Below are positions 8,000 through 18,027 of a stretch of DNA of 64,000 nucleotides, piece after piece (position 1 is the stretch's first letter; every line of letters begins with the position of its first letter). The DNA comes from Myxococcales bacterium (GTDB taxonomy: Bacteria > Myxococcota_A > UBA9160 > UBA4427): assembly GCA_012959805.1 (NCBI GenBank), contig DUCN01000013.1, positions 33,593 to 97,592 on the forward strand. The letters are read 5' to 3'. Both the position numbers and the translations under genes were made by a program. Below the pieces are notes generated by a model that saw only the letters and a program-made list of their open reading frames with translations, was not told where the DNA came from and did no database searches.

Positions 8000-10900
8000 A
8001 TGAGTACGTCCGACAAACCCGTTTTCGATCGTGTTCCGGCCAGTGCCGATTTTCCCGCGATGGAGCGTGAAATCCTCGGGCTCTGGAAGGAGATCGATGC
8101 CTTCGCCGAGAGCAATCGGCGACGCGAGGGAAACTCTGCCTTTGTCTTTTACGACGGACCGCCCTTCGCCACGGGTACGCCACATTATGGCCATCTACTC
8201 GCCGGGACCATCAAGGATATTGTGCCGCGGTTCTGGAATATGCGCGGGCATTTCGTCGAGCGCCGATTTGGTTGGGATTGTCACGGGTTGCCGATCGAGG
8301 CGCTCGCCCAGAAGGCGCTCGGACTCGCCGGGACTGCTGAAATTCTTGAGCGCGGTGTTGATGTCTTTAACGAGCAATGCCGGACGATGGTCCATACCTA
8401 TGTTGGGGAGTGGCGCGAGACGATCACCCGGATGGGGCGCTGGGTCGACTTCGACGACGACTACAAGACCATGGACGTCGACTATATGGAGTCGGTGTGG
8501 TGGGTCTTCAAGCAACTCTGGGACAAGGGCCGCGTCTACAAGAGCTATCGGATCATGCCGTACTCGTGCAAGCTCGCGACGCCGCTTTCAAATTTCGAGG
8601 CGAATAACAACTACAAAGATGTGCAGGATCCCGCGATTACCATTCGCCTGCGCGTGTCTGAGGGTAGAGAGAAGCTCGGTTCGGATCTCGACAACGATTC
8701 ACCGCTCTATTTGACGGCGTGGACCACGACCCCCTGGACGCTTCCCGAGAACCTTGCGCTCTGCGTCGGCCCCGACATCGAATATGTCGTTGTTGCGGAT
8801 CTCACTAGCGGGGATCAACTGGTTTTTGCACAGGCGCGACTGGCCGCCTACGACAAGTCTCTGGCAAAGAAACTAACAGAGGCATTGGGCGAGGACCCAA
8901 ATGCTCGATCGGTCGAGTCGCTGGGGCAGGCCCCTGATCTCGCCTCAGGGCTCGAAGGAAAGAAGTATCGGGTCGTTCGACGACTCCTCGGTCGTGATCT
9001 CCTTGGTCTTCGATACGAGTCCCTCTTTCCCTACTTCGCGGATCAGCCGAATAGCTTCGTCGTTCTCGGAGATGATTTCGTTACGACCGAGGACGGCACG
9101 GGCATCGTTCACCTTGCCCCCGCCTACGGCGAAGACGATTTCCGGATTTGTCGCGCGGTCGGAATCGATCTCGTAGACCCATTGGACAGTGATGCCCGAT
9201 TTCAGGCACCGGTCACCGATTATGAAGGTGTCTTCTGCAAGGATGCAGACAAGGCAATCATTCGTCGGCTGAAGGACGAAGGTAGCCTTGTTGAACAGAG
9301 CACGATCGTCCATAGCTACCCGTTCTGCGAGCGCACGGATACGCCCCTCATCTACCGAGCGATCGAGGCCTGGTATGTCAAGGTCGAGGATATGCGGGAC
9401 GACCTCGTCGCGAATAACGAGAAGGTCGGCTGGGTGCCCGAGCATGTTGGTTCGAACCGCTTTGGGAACTGGCTGCGCGACGCGAACGATTGGAATATCA
9501 GCCGCAATCGATTCTGGGGATCGTGTATTCCAATCTGGATCAACGTCGAGGATCCCGACGACACGATTTGTGTGGGGTCGCGTGCCGAATTGGAATCACT
9601 TTCGGGCGTCGCCGCCGACGATCTCCACAAGCATTTCGTCGACGAGATCGTGATTGAGCGAGACGGCAAGACCTATCGGCGTACGCCTGAAGTCCTCGAC
9701 TGTTGGTTCGAGTCCGGGTCGATGCCTTATGCACAACAGCACTATCCCTTCGAACGAGAGGGCGAACTCGACGCGTTCTTCCCGGCGCAGTTCATTGCGG
9801 AAGGGCTCGATCAGACTCGTGGATGGTTCTATACGTCGCTGGTCTTGGGGACGCTCCTCTTCGGGAAGAGCCCGTATCAGAGCGTGATCGTGAACGGGAT
9901 GATTCTCGCTGCCGACGGCAAGAAGATGTCGAAGAGCCTGAAGAACTATCCCGACCCGAACGAGGTCCTGGATTCTTTCGGGGCCGATGCGTTGCGCGCG
10001 TATCTCATCGATTCGCCGGTGGTTCGTGCGGAGGAGCTTCGTTTCGACGAAGCGGGGCTGAAGGAAATCGTTCGGACCGTCGTGTTGCCCTATTGGAATG
10101 TGCTGTCGTTCTTTACGACCTACGCGAGTATCGACGGATACGATCCCCGAACCTGGGAAGCGGATGCGATTTCGGAGCGATCGGAACTCGATCGCTGGAT
10201 TCTTTCGGTCCTGCAGAGTCTGGTTCGCGATGTGAATGACGAGATGGAGGCGTACCGTCTTTACACCGTCGTTCCGCGGCTCGTGAGCTTCATTGATGAC
10301 CTGACGAATTGGTATGTCCGGCGTTCGCGGGAGCGCTTCTGGAAATCAGAAGACGATCGCGACAAGACCAACGCCTTCGCCACGCTTTACGAAGTGCTCA
10401 CGACTTTCTCGAAAGTCCTGGCGCCCTTCATGCCCTTCCTGACCGAGGGGGTCTATCAGCGCCTCGTCCGACCCGTTGAGAGTTCGGCTCCTGCAAGCGT
10501 TCACTGGTGTGACTATCCACGGCTGGATGAGTTGGCGCTCGATGCTGTTCTCGAACGGCGGATGTCGATCGTTCGTGCGGTGGCTACTCTTGGTCGTCGG
10601 GTGCGCGAAGACTACAAGATCAAGGTTCGTCAGCCGCTGCGGGAGTTGACCGTCGTGCATCGGGACGAGACGGTGCGCGAGGATGTCATCGCTGCGGCGG
10701 TTCTGATTGCAAGCGAGTTGAATGTGAAGCTTGTGTCGGTGGAGAAGGACGAGAGCGCTGTGGCGACTGTGACCGTGAAGCCGAATTTCAAGACGCTGGG
10801 CAAGCGATGCGGTCGCAAGCTGAAGGAGATTGGTCCGATTCTAGCGAGCTGGGACTTTGCTGAGGTGAGTCGTCTGGAGGCGGGTGAGTCGATCTCGGTT

Positions 10901-11287
10901 GTTGGTGAAGATCTGTCTCTCGAAGACGTGATCTTTCAGCGTGAGGTGAAGGGCGACGCGGCGACAGCGACAGACGGGGAATACACCGTCGTGCTGGATA
11001 CGACGCTCGACGACTCGCTCCGGCGCGAGGGGATTGCGCGGGATGCAATCAATCTTTTGAATAGCATGCGGAAGGACAAGGGCTTTGAAATCTCGGATCG
11101 CATTCACGTCGACTGGGAGAGTGGGGATTCGAATGTGACAGCCTCCCTCGAAGAGCACGGGGGAATGATTGCCCGGGATATTCTTGCGACTGAATTCCGG
11201 TCGACTCCGGCTGTTGCGTTGGCGGACGCTGACGAGTTGGAGCTGGGTGGGGTCGCCATTCGTGTCTCGATGGTGCGCGCGTCATGA
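8000..11287 (+). CDS. ileS: Isoleucyl-tRNA synthetase, type 2 (eukaryote-like)
   Basis: 1095 residues. The class I signature motifs are PHYGHLLAGT (HIGH motif, residues ~61-70) and KMSKS (~642-646). The editing CP1 domain lies between them (TAWTTTPWTLPENLALCVG, and GTGIVHLAPAYGEDDF). Length, FGWDCHGLPIE and the absence of the C-terminal zinc-finger of type 1 enzymes point to the type 2 (long, eukaryote-like) IleRS. Type 2 enzymes are known to be less sensitive to mupirocin; that is family knowledge, not visible here. The ATG at 8000 follows a purine-rich AAAGGCTGAG. Confidence 0.96.
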   Translation: MSTSDKPVFDRVPASADFPAMEREILGLWKEIDAFAESNRRREGNSAFVFYDGPPFATGTPHYGHLLAGTIKDIVPRFWNMRGHFVERRFGWDCHGLPIEALAQKALGLAGTAEILERGVDVFNEQCRTMVHTYVGEWRETITRMGRWVDFDDDYKTMDVDYMESVWWVFKQLWDKGRVYKSYRIMPYSCKLATPLSNFEANNNYKDVQDPAITIRLRVSEGREKLGSDLDNDSPLYLTAWTTTPWTLPENLALCVGPDIEYVVVADLTSGDQLVFAQARLAAYDKSLAKKLTEALGEDPNARSVESLGQAPDLASGLEGKKYRVVRRLLGRDLLGLRYESLFPYFADQPNSFVVLGDDFVTTEDGTGIVHLAPAYGEDDFRICRAVGIDLVDPLDSDARFQAPVTDYEGVFCKDADKAIIRRLKDEGSLVEQSTIVHSYPFCERTDTPLIYRAIEAWYVKVEDMRDDLVANNEKVGWVPEHVGSNRFGNWLRDANDWNISRNRFWGSCIPIWINVEDPDDTICVGSRAELESLSGVAADDLHKHFVDEIVIERDGKTYRRTPEVLDCWFESGSMPYAQQHYPFEREGELDAFFPAQFIAEGLDQTRGWFYTSLVLGTLLFGKSPYQSVIVNGMILAADGKKMSKSLKNYPDPNEVLDSFGADALRAYLIDSPVVRAEELRFDEAGLKEIVRTVVLPYWNVLSFFTTYASIDGYDPRTWEADAISERSELDRWILSVLQSLVRDVNDEMEAYRLYTVVPRLVSFIDDLTNWYVRRSRERFWKSEDDRDKTNAFATLYEVLTTFSKVLAPFMPFLTEGVYQRLVRPVESSAPASVHWCDYPRLDELALDAVLERRMSIVRAVATLGRRVREDYKIKVRQPLRELTVVHRDETVREDVIAAAVLIASELNVKLVSVEKDESAVATVTVKPNFKTLGKRCGRKLKEIGPILASWDFAEVSRLEAGESISVVGEDLSLEDVIFQREVKGDAATATDGEYTVVLDTTLDDSLRREGIARDAINLLNSMRKDKGFEISDRIHVDWESGDSNVTASLEEHGGMIARDILATEFRSTPAVALADADELELGGVAIRVSMVRAS

Positions 11288-11366
11288 AGCAGTCGGTTCG
11301 TCGACTGCGCGGAAGGAAATTAGTGAATAACTTGCTGCGACGAGAGAAGGTCGCGAGGAGTCTGTG

Positions 11367-12065
11367 ATGGAATTTGTGAAGAGCGAAATGCGAAATGGAA
11401 CCAGTGTTCTTCGGATCGACCACGGCAAGCCAAACTCGATCTCGGCAGCGGTCGCGGAGGAGCTGATGAGTGGCTTGGCCTCGGCGGAGGAGTCGGCCGA
11501 CGCGGTCGTGATTCTTGGACGGGCGGGAATGTTCAGCGGGGGATTCGATCTCCCGACGATGGCCAAGGGGCCAGCGGCTGCGCGAGAGATGCTGGCCGCT
11601 GGTGCAAAGCTTTTGATGGCCATCTACAACCATCCGAAACCCATCGTGATCGGCTGCGCCGGTCACGCGATCGCCATGGGTGCCTTCATTACGATGGCGG
11701 GGGATCGGCGAATCGGTGCGGACGGGGCGTTCAAGATCGGCATGAACGAGACGGCGATCGGGATGACGCTGCCGACCTTCGGACTCGAACTCGCACGGGC
11801 TCGCCTATCGAAACGACATTTCGATCGCGCGGTCGTTCATTCGAAGATCTACGACCCTCAACATGCTGTCGATGTGGGGATTCTCGACGAAATCGTTCCG
11901 CCGGATCAACTCGAATCGACATGTTTCGAAGCCGCTGAACAGTTGGCCCAATTGAAGCAGCCCGCCTTTCAAAACAACAAACGACTTGCCCACGGTGAGA
12001 CCGTCGATCTGATTCTCTCCACCCTCGAAAAGAATCTTGATGAGCTCATGGGGCCAGCGAAATGA
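11367..12065 (+). CDS. Crotonase / enoyl-CoA hydratase-isomerase family protein
   Basis: About 232 residues, slightly short for a crotonase. The first oxyanion-hole segment is GMFSGGFDLPTM and the second is CAGHAIAMGAFITMAGDRRIG, both in the expected places. Crotonases act on acyl-CoA thioesters (hydration, isomerisation or cleavage). Catalytic acidic residues are not clear by eye, so the reaction is open. ATG 11367 is preceded by GCGAGGAG at good spacing. The stop overlaps the following alcohol dehydrogenase by ATGA, suggesting a shared pathway. Confidence 0.85.
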   Translation: MEFVKSEMRNGTSVLRIDHGKPNSISAAVAEELMSGLASAEESADAVVILGRAGMFSGGFDLPTMAKGPAAAREMLAAGAKLLMAIYNHPKPIVIGCAGHAIAMGAFITMAGDRRIGADGAFKIGMNETAIGMTLPTFGLELARARLSKRHFDRAVVHSKIYDPQHAVDVGILDEIVPPDQLESTCFEAAEQLAQLKQPAFQNNKRLAHGETVDLILSTLEKNLDELMGPAK

Positions 12066-13156
12066 GAGCTGCTTTGCTCGAGAAGACTCAGCAGCCGCTA
12101 GTCGTAGTGGATGACGTCGAGATCGAAGATCCCAGATCGAAGGATGTTGTGGTCAAAATTTCGCATTGTGGAATCTGCCATTCGGATCTGACGATGGTCG
12201 ACCTGCCGGCGAGCGAGCAGCTGCCCTGCATCTATGGACATGAGGCGGCGGGAATCGTCGAAGAGGTCGGGAATGCGGTGACGCGATTGACCAGGGGCGA
12301 CAAGGTCATGCTGACGCCGCTGCCCTCATGCGGCACATGTTATTACTGCGTTCGCAGCGAGTTCTCACTCTGTGTGGACGGACAGAATTTTATGACTGGA
12401 ATGCGCTCCGACGGGACGTCGCCGCTTTCGCGGGGGGGTGACTCGGTTTTTCAAGGCTTTGGTCTCGGTGGTTGGGGCGAGTATGCGGTGGTCAGTGAAG
12501 GTCGCGCGATCAAGGTGGACGCGGATACGCCGCTCGAGATTGCGTGTGTCATCGGATGCGCGGTGCAGACCGGAGTCGGCGCCGTCCTGAATACAGCGAA
12601 GGTAGAAGAGGGCGCGACCGTTCTGGTGATGGGCCTCGGCGGCATCGGCATTTCAATCGTTCAAGGCGCACGTCTCGCGAACGCCGCGCGAATCATTGTT
12701 TCCGACCCCGTCGCGAGCCGTCGCGACTACGCGTCCAATTTTGGCGCCACCGACATTCTCGATCCCGAGCAAGATGATGCTGTGGCGCGTGCGATTGAAT
12801 TGACCGGGGGGATCGGAGTCGACTATGCATTCGATGCCGCCGGGAATTCGCAGTTGATCTCGGACGGGCTCCAGGCGAGTCGGATCGGCGGCACAACCGT
12901 GATGGTCGGCGCGGCGATCACGCCACTCGAGTTACCGATTCCAGCGATGCTCGTCACGCATGAGAAGAAGTTGATCGGTTCGTTGCTCGGATCATGCAAT
13001 GGTCATCGCGATGTTCCGCGATTCCTCGCTTTGTGGCGCAAGGGTGCGCTGGATCTCGAAAGCATGATCAGCCATCGCCGACCGATCGAAGACGTGAACC
13101 TCGGACTCGATGATATGCGTGCGAGTCGGGGGTTGCGGACGGTGCTGGAGTTCTAA
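12062..13156 (+). CDS. Zinc-dependent alcohol dehydrogenase (MDR superfamily)
   Basis: 364 residues. The catalytic zinc site is seen in CGICHSDL and GHEAAGIVEEVG, the structural zinc lobe as four cysteines in CGTCYYCVRSEFSLC, and the NAD-binding Rossmann motif as VMGLGGIGISIVQGARL. The enzyme should oxidise a primary or secondary alcohol to aldehyde or ketone with NAD(P). It is translationally coupled to the crotonase upstream, so the pair likely processes one substrate. The lengthened loop before the catalytic domain resembles class III/NDMA-type alcohol dehydrogenases. Confidence 0.88.
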   Translation: MRAALLEKTQQPLVVVDDVEIEDPRSKDVVVKISHCGICHSDLTMVDLPASEQLPCIYGHEAAGIVEEVGNAVTRLTRGDKVMLTPLPSCGTCYYCVRSEFSLCVDGQNFMTGMRSDGTSPLSRGGDSVFQGFGLGGWGEYAVVSEGRAIKVDADTPLEIACVIGCAVQTGVGAVLNTAKVEEGATVLVMGLGGIGISIVQGARLANAARIIVSDPVASRRDYASNFGATDILDPEQDDAVARAIELTGGIGVDYAFDAAGNSQLISDGLQASRIGGTTVMVGAAITPLELPIPAMLVTHEKKLIGSLLGSCNGHRDVPRFLALWRKGALDLESMISHRRPIEDVNLGLDDMRASRGLRTVLEF

Positions 13157-13172
13157 ACAGTCGCCCGGCTGT

Positions 13173-14051
13173 TCAGGGTTTGGGGACGCCGCCGGTCAGC
13201 GCATCCTTTCCGATCGCGGGTTCCACAAATTGGCCGAAGTCGGGGCCTCGCCTAAGCGCATGGCCTCCGTCGACGTTGATGGCGACGGCGGTGATCCAAC
13301 GGGATTCCTGGCCGATGAGAAAGCGTGCGAGGTGGGCAACGTCTTCGGGTCGCCCGACATCCGCCATCGGCGTGTTGCGGAGATAGGATTCGTAGACCTC
13401 ACTGTCTCGGGGTATGAAATCCATGAGTTCGGTCGCGATGAAGCCGGGTCGGATGGAATTGAAACGCAGGCCGCGTGAGCCGAACTCATCCGCCGCGTTC
13501 TTCATCATCTCTTCGATGCCCGCCTTCCCGACACAGTAGGCTCCGAAATAGGGATGGGTGATGTGCCCGGCGATCGAGGACATGCCAATGAAGGAACCAC
13601 CGCCGGCTTTCACCATGAGCGGGGTCGTATGCTTTACACAAAGCATTGTGCTCAAGACGTTCAGGTGGAGGACGCGGAGGAATTCCTCGGTGTCTTGAAG
13701 ATGGTAGGGGCGCATGCCGCCCCCGCCCCCTGCGTTAGCAATACAGCCGTCGAGAACGCCGGTGCTTTCAGCGGCCTTCTCGGCAATTCGTGCGACATCT
13801 TCCTCGATGGTGACGTCGGCGACGATGGTCTGGATGCTGCCGCCACAGTTTTCCGGTAAGTGGGCCCTGATTTTCTCCGCGGTCGCTTCGAGTTTGGCGT
13901 CCGTTCGACCGCAGATCGTGACGGCGGCGCCATCAGTGGCGAGCCGGGCTGCGCAGGCCGCGCCGATGCCGCTACCTCCGCCGGTCACGAGCACGGTCAT
14001 GCCCTCGAGGCCTCCAGCGGGAATCGAACCCTTCATTGTGTTGACGGACAT
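13173..14051 (-). CDS. Short-chain dehydrogenase/reductase (classical SDR)
   Basis: About 292 residues. It has the glycine-rich cofactor loop VTGGGSGIGAACA, the NAG motif (CIANAGGGG), the catalytic Ser in GMSSIAG and the Tyr-x-x-x-Lys pair in AYCVGKAG, then NSIRPGFIATELMDF. It should be an NAD(P)-dependent alcohol/ketone oxidoreductase. An upstream ATG (14075) is in frame, but AAAGGAGCG sits about eight bases before ATG 14051, which I take as the start. It converges on the zinc alcohol dehydrogenase and is divergent from the ABM gene. Confidence 0.88.
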   Translation of the reverse strand: MSVNTMKGSIPAGGLEGMTVLVTGGGSGIGAACAARLATDGAAVTICGRTDAKLEATAEKIRAHLPENCGGSIQTIVADVTIEEDVARIAEKAAESTGVLDGCIANAGGGGGMRPYHLQDTEEFLRVLHLNVLSTMLCVKHTTPLMVKAGGGSFIGMSSIAGHITHPYFGAYCVGKAGIEEMMKNAADEFGSRGLRFNSIRPGFIATELMDFIPRDSEVYESYLRNTPMADVGRPEDVAHLARFLIGQESRWITAVAINVDGGHALRRGPDFGQFVEPAIGKDALTGGVPKP

Positions 14052-14256
14052 ACGAGACGCTCCTTTTAGATTCATGATTCTCGGATCGATGGGGCAGGAT
14101 AACGTGATTGTACCGGGCGGCGAGAGGGCCCTCGATTGGGTTAACGTCGAGGTTCTCCGAATGCCGAAGAAGCATTTGACCTCGAGGGTTGATGCGATCG
14201 GACCGGAACCCTCGACGTGCCCAAAACCTTAGACCCATCCAATAAAGGAAAACACA

Positions 14257-14544
14257 ATGTCGATCCGAATGACCGTCCAGCTCCCCATCAAAGCAGGCAA
14301 CGCAGTTGAGTTCGAAGCGGCGGCCGCACCCGCGCTCGCCCGCGTTCGCGCCGAAGACAAGGGTTGTGAAATGTATGACCTCTTCAAGAGCTGTGACGAT
14401 GACACTCGATTCGTAATGGTCGAGAGCTGGGCCGCGGCCGAGAATCTCGAAGCGCATAAGACCTCGCCCGCCATGGGCGATATCGTCAAGGCCTTTGGTG
14501 CCCATCTCGCTGGTGCACCAGTCATGCATCAGTACGAAGACTGA
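14257..14544 (+). CDS. Antibiotic biosynthesis monooxygenase (ABM)-domain protein
   Basis: 95 residues, one ABM/dimeric alpha-beta barrel domain: an N-terminal strand IRMTVQLPIKAGNAVEFEAA, CEMYDLFKSCDDDTRFVMVE, and SWAAAENLEAHKTSPAM. Family members are small cofactor-free oxygenases or quinol monooxygenases, or just small-molecule binders. AAAGGAAAA precedes the ATG. It ends 12 bases before the Baeyer-Villiger monooxygenase gene and is probably in the same operon. Confidence 0.82.
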   Translation: MSIRMTVQLPIKAGNAVEFEAAAAPALARVRAEDKGCEMYDLFKSCDDDTRFVMVESWAAAENLEAHKTSPAMGDIVKAFGAHLAGAPVMHQYED

Positions 14545-14555
14545 TCGCCCGCGAG

Positions 14556-16511
14556 GTGATCAAAGAAGACGACGCAGCGATCGCTGCCGCGCTGGAAGAC
14601 CTTAGTATTCCAACGATGATGCTCTCGCTCGTTCACATGACCGGTGATCCGAAATGGATTCGAGGTGACATTCGACCCCAGGGCCTCTTTCTGAACGAAG
14701 TCCAAGGCTTTATGCCTGAGGAGATGCAGGAAGAGGCTCGGGCGATTGCCCTCGACGTGATCAAGTCCTATCGGGATGGTGGATGCGTGATGCCACCTCC
14801 GCCCTCACGCGCACTGATCGCGGAGATGATGAATTGGCTCGTCTGCGACGAGGTGCCCGAAGAATATATTCCCATGATGCTCGAAGACATGGAGCTCGAC
14901 GGTCGCGATGCGCGCGCGGTCGAATGGAGCACTCGGAGCGTGGATGCGCGGGATGAATTTCCGGTTGTTGTGATTGGCTGTGGGCAATCGGGACTCCTGG
15001 CCGGGATCCGGCTCAAAGAAGCGGGCATTCCCTTTACGATCGTTGAGAAGAACCCGGCGGTCGGTGGAACCTGGTTCGAGAACACGTATCCGGGTTGCCG
15101 TGTCGATGTCGGCAATCATTTCTATTCCTTTAGCTTTGAGCCAAACGATCATTGGTCCGAATTCTTTTCGCGGCAGCCGGAACTCCAGGCCTATTTCAGC
15201 GATGTCCTGAACCGACATGAGCTGCAGCCTTTTGTGCGGTGGGAGACCGAGGTTCTTTCCGCGCGCTGGAATGATTCCGAAGCGATGTGGACGGTCCGGA
15301 CGCGGGACGCCGAGGGTGAGGAGCGGGAACTCGAGGCACGCGCCGTGATCAGTGCGGTGGGGCAACTCAATCGAGCGAAGTTTCCTGACATTCCGGGACG
15401 GGAGAATTTTGGCGGCCCGTCTTTTCATTCCTCGCGCTGGGATCATTCCGTCGACTACAAAGATAAACGCGTGGCCGTGATCGGTGCGGGCGCGAGCGGA
15501 TTCCAGATCGTTCCGACCATCGCCGCGGACACCGAACGGGTCACGGTCTTTCAGCGCACGGCACAATGGATGTTCCCAAATCCAAACTACCACGAGAAAG
15601 TGGGCGCAGGCGTCCAATGGGCGATTCGAAACCTGCCTTTCTATGGTCGCTGGTATCGCTTCCTGCTCTTTTGGCCGGGATGCGACGGCGGACTCCTCGC
15701 GGCTCGAATCGATCCCGACTACACCCACGAAGCCGATGAAGCGGGTGAGCAAGCGACCGCAGTCAGCCCGGTCAATGACGCGGCCCGTATGATGTTCACT
15801 GATTGGATCGTGTCGCAGCTCGGCGACGATGCCGATCTGATTGACAAAGTCGTCCCCGACTATCCACCGACGGCCAAGCGAACGCTTCAGGACAACGGAA
15901 GCTGGCTCTCGGCGCTCCGGCGCGACGACGTCGAACTCGTACGCGAGCCGATTGCCCACGTCGATGAAAAGGGCGTCGTTCTCGAAAGCGGGCGGCGCTT
16001 CGACGTGGACCTGATTGTCTATGCGACTGGATTCCAGGCGAACAAAATGCTCATGCCGATGGAGGTCGTTGGGCGCGGTGGTGTCGTGTTGTCCGAGCGT
16101 TGGGGGGAAGAGCCCGCCGCGTATCTGGGAATCACGATGCCAGACTTTCCGAATTTCTTCTGCATGTACGGGCCCGGCACGAATCTCGCCCATGGCGGAA
16201 GTTTGATCTTTCACTCGGAATGTCAGATCCGCTACATCAGTGGTTGCCTGAAGGCATTGATCGAGGGTGATGGGCGAGCCATGGAGCCGCGTCAGTCCGT
16301 TCACGACGAATACTATGAGCGAACACAGAGAGAACTTGAGACGCTCGTCTGGTCGAGTCCACACGTCAAGAATTCATGGTACAAGAATGCGCACGGCAAG
16401 ATTCATATTCTGAGCCCGTGGCGGCTCGTTGACTATTGGAATTGGACACGCAAGCCGAACCTCGCTGATTTCGAATTCGATCGAGATGAAAGCGACTTTG
16501 GGCTGAGCTGA
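14556..16511 (+). CDS. Flavin-containing Baeyer-Villiger monooxygenase, HapE (4-hydroxyacetophenone monooxygenase)-like
   Basis: 651 residues from GTG 14556. A ~130-residue N-terminal extension without Rossmann motif, as in HapE-type enzymes, precedes the FAD-binding motif VVIGCGQSGLLAGIRL (~141-156). The Baeyer-Villiger fingerprint FxGxxxHxxxW(D) is exact (FGGPSFHSSRWD, ~284-295), and the NADPH Rossmann motif VAVIGAGASGFQ follows. These enzymes insert oxygen next to a ketone to give an ester or lactone. Together with the alcohol dehydrogenases before it and hydrolases nearby, this suggests an alcohol-ketone-ester degradation route (inference). Confidence 0.88.
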   Translation: MIKEDDAAIAAALEDLSIPTMMLSLVHMTGDPKWIRGDIRPQGLFLNEVQGFMPEEMQEEARAIALDVIKSYRDGGCVMPPPPSRALIAEMMNWLVCDEVPEEYIPMMLEDMELDGRDARAVEWSTRSVDARDEFPVVVIGCGQSGLLAGIRLKEAGIPFTIVEKNPAVGGTWFENTYPGCRVDVGNHFYSFSFEPNDHWSEFFSRQPELQAYFSDVLNRHELQPFVRWETEVLSARWNDSEAMWTVRTRDAEGEERELEARAVISAVGQLNRAKFPDIPGRENFGGPSFHSSRWDHSVDYKDKRVAVIGAGASGFQIVPTIAADTERVTVFQRTAQWMFPNPNYHEKVGAGVQWAIRNLPFYGRWYRFLLFWPGCDGGLLAARIDPDYTHEADEAGEQATAVSPVNDAARMMFTDWIVSQLGDDADLIDKVVPDYPPTAKRTLQDNGSWLSALRRDDVELVREPIAHVDEKGVVLESGRRFDVDLIVYATGFQANKMLMPMEVVGRGGVVLSERWGEEPAAYLGITMPDFPNFFCMYGPGTNLAHGGSLIFHSECQIRYISGCLKALIEGDGRAMEPRQSVHDEYYERTQRELETLVWSSPHVKNSWYKNAHGKIHILSPWRLVDYWNWTRKPNLADFEFDRDESDFGLS

Positions 16512-16528
16512 GTCGAAGGAGGGGACGT

Positions 16529-18001
16529 ATGAGTCGAATGCAATACGGAGTCACTGAAGCAAGTGCGGTGAACGATTGGGTCGAGGATGCAGTGACCCAC
16601 GCTGATGTTGTGATCGTGGGCCTTGGCTGTGCGGGCGTCTGCGCGGCGATCGAAGCCCGTGAAGCCGGGGCCGATGTGTTGGTCCTCGAACGTGCCAGTG
16701 GCGGAGGGGGTGTGACCGCAATGGCGGCCGGGCATGTCTATCTCGGCGGCGGCACGCGTGTGCAGAAGGCTGTGGGTGTCGAAGATAACGTCGAGGATAT
16801 GTACACCTATCTCGTCATGAATACACCCGACCCGAACGAGGAGAAGATCCGGGCCTATTGTGAGCAGAGTGTCGAGCATTTCAACTGGCTCGTTGCGAAT
16901 GGCGTTCCCTTCAACGACAGCATGTATCAGGGCAAACATGTTCTTCAGATGACCGACGAATGCCTGATCTGGTCGGGCAATGAAGAGGTGTATCCGTTTC
17001 GCGAGAAGGCCGTGCCCGCGCCGCGTGGCCACAAGGTGGCAGAGGTCGGCCATCTCGGCGGTGCCAAGATGATGGAACTCTTGACTGCGCGCGCGGAGGC
17101 ATTAGGCGTTCGAATTCTCTGTGACGCATATGTCACGGAGCTGGTTCGCGAAGAGGGTCGTATTTGTGGCGTGCGCTACCGCGCATTCGGTGAAGAGAAG
17201 GGCTGTATTCGGGCTCGAAAAGGAGTTGTGCTCGCGGCTGGGCAGTTCACGGAAAACGATGAGTTGCTGGAAGAACATCTCCCGGAGCTACTTGTAGACG
17301 GCTATACGCGACAGTTTACGCCCTATGACGATGGTGCCGGCCATCAACTCGGTCATTCTGCTGGGGGAAGTCTCAAGCATATGGGCGGCGCGTTGGTGAC
17401 GGCGGCGTTCTACCCACCCGAGAGTCATATCAAGGGGATTCTCGTCAATCGGCTCGGCAAGCGTTATGTCGCGGAAGATTCATATCATTCCCGATCCAGT
17501 CTGTTTACGACGCGTCAGCCGGATCGTAAGGGTTGGCTGATTGTGGACGAGGCGACTTATGCCGTCGATCCGCCGCATTACGGAGCCTACCCCCTGGTGG
17601 ATGCTTTCGAGTCCGTAGAGGAAATGGAGAAGGCGCTCGGGATGCCCGATGGTTCGCTGCAGCAGACGATGCGAAGCTATAACCGGGCGGCTGAGCAGGC
17701 TGAGGATCCCGAGTTCCACAAGGGCAAGAAATGGCTCACGCCCCTCGACCATCCCCCGTATGCAGCGCTGGATGCTTCGGTTGGCGCAGCAACTTATATG
17801 GCATTCACGTTAGGCGGACTGGATGTTTCGATAGATGGTGAGGTGCTGACGGAGGAGGGCGTGCCGGTTCCCGGACTCTACGCGGCAGGCGGATGCGCAA
17901 GCAATATTGCGCAGGATGGGACCGGCTATTCCAGTGGGACGTGCATAGGGGAGTCGACGTTCTTTGGCCGCCGTGCGGGGCGACACGCGGCGAGCCAATG
18001 A
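16529..18001 (+). CDS. FAD-dependent oxidoreductase, fumarate reductase/3-ketosteroid dehydrogenase (KstD)-like
   Basis: 490 residues. The dinucleotide-binding motif is VVIVGLGCAGVCAAIEA with an acidic residue 20 positions later (VLVLERASGGGG). The C-terminal signature GLYAAGGCASNIAQDGTGY then SSGTCIGES is typical of the FAD-binding_2 family that includes KstD, fumarate reductase flavoproteins and ketosteroid dehydrogenases. Substrates in the family range from 3-ketosteroids to enoates; I cannot choose. GAAGGAGGGG precedes ATG 16529, 18 bases after the monooxygenase, so the genes are cotranscribed. Confidence 0.85.
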   Translation: MSRMQYGVTEASAVNDWVEDAVTHADVVIVGLGCAGVCAAIEAREAGADVLVLERASGGGGVTAMAAGHVYLGGGTRVQKAVGVEDNVEDMYTYLVMNTPDPNEEKIRAYCEQSVEHFNWLVANGVPFNDSMYQGKHVLQMTDECLIWSGNEEVYPFREKAVPAPRGHKVAEVGHLGGAKMMELLTARAEALGVRILCDAYVTELVREEGRICGVRYRAFGEEKGCIRARKGVVLAAGQFTENDELLEEHLPELLVDGYTRQFTPYDDGAGHQLGHSAGGSLKHMGGALVTAAFYPPESHIKGILVNRLGKRYVAEDSYHSRSSLFTTRQPDRKGWLIVDEATYAVDPPHYGAYPLVDAFESVEEMEKALGMPDGSLQQTMRSYNRAAEQAEDPEFHKGKKWLTPLDHPPYAALDASVGAATYMAFTLGGLDVSIDGEVLTEEGVPVPGLYAAGGCASNIAQDGTGYSSGTCIGESTFFGRRAGRHAASQ

Positions 18002-18027
18002 CACTTTCCCGACGTGCTCAGCGACCG

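Noticed and set aside
14805..16364. Long minus-strand open frame opposite the Baeyer-Villiger monooxygenase
   Set aside because: It mirrors codon structure of the strong plus-strand gene and has no family motifs; shadow frame.
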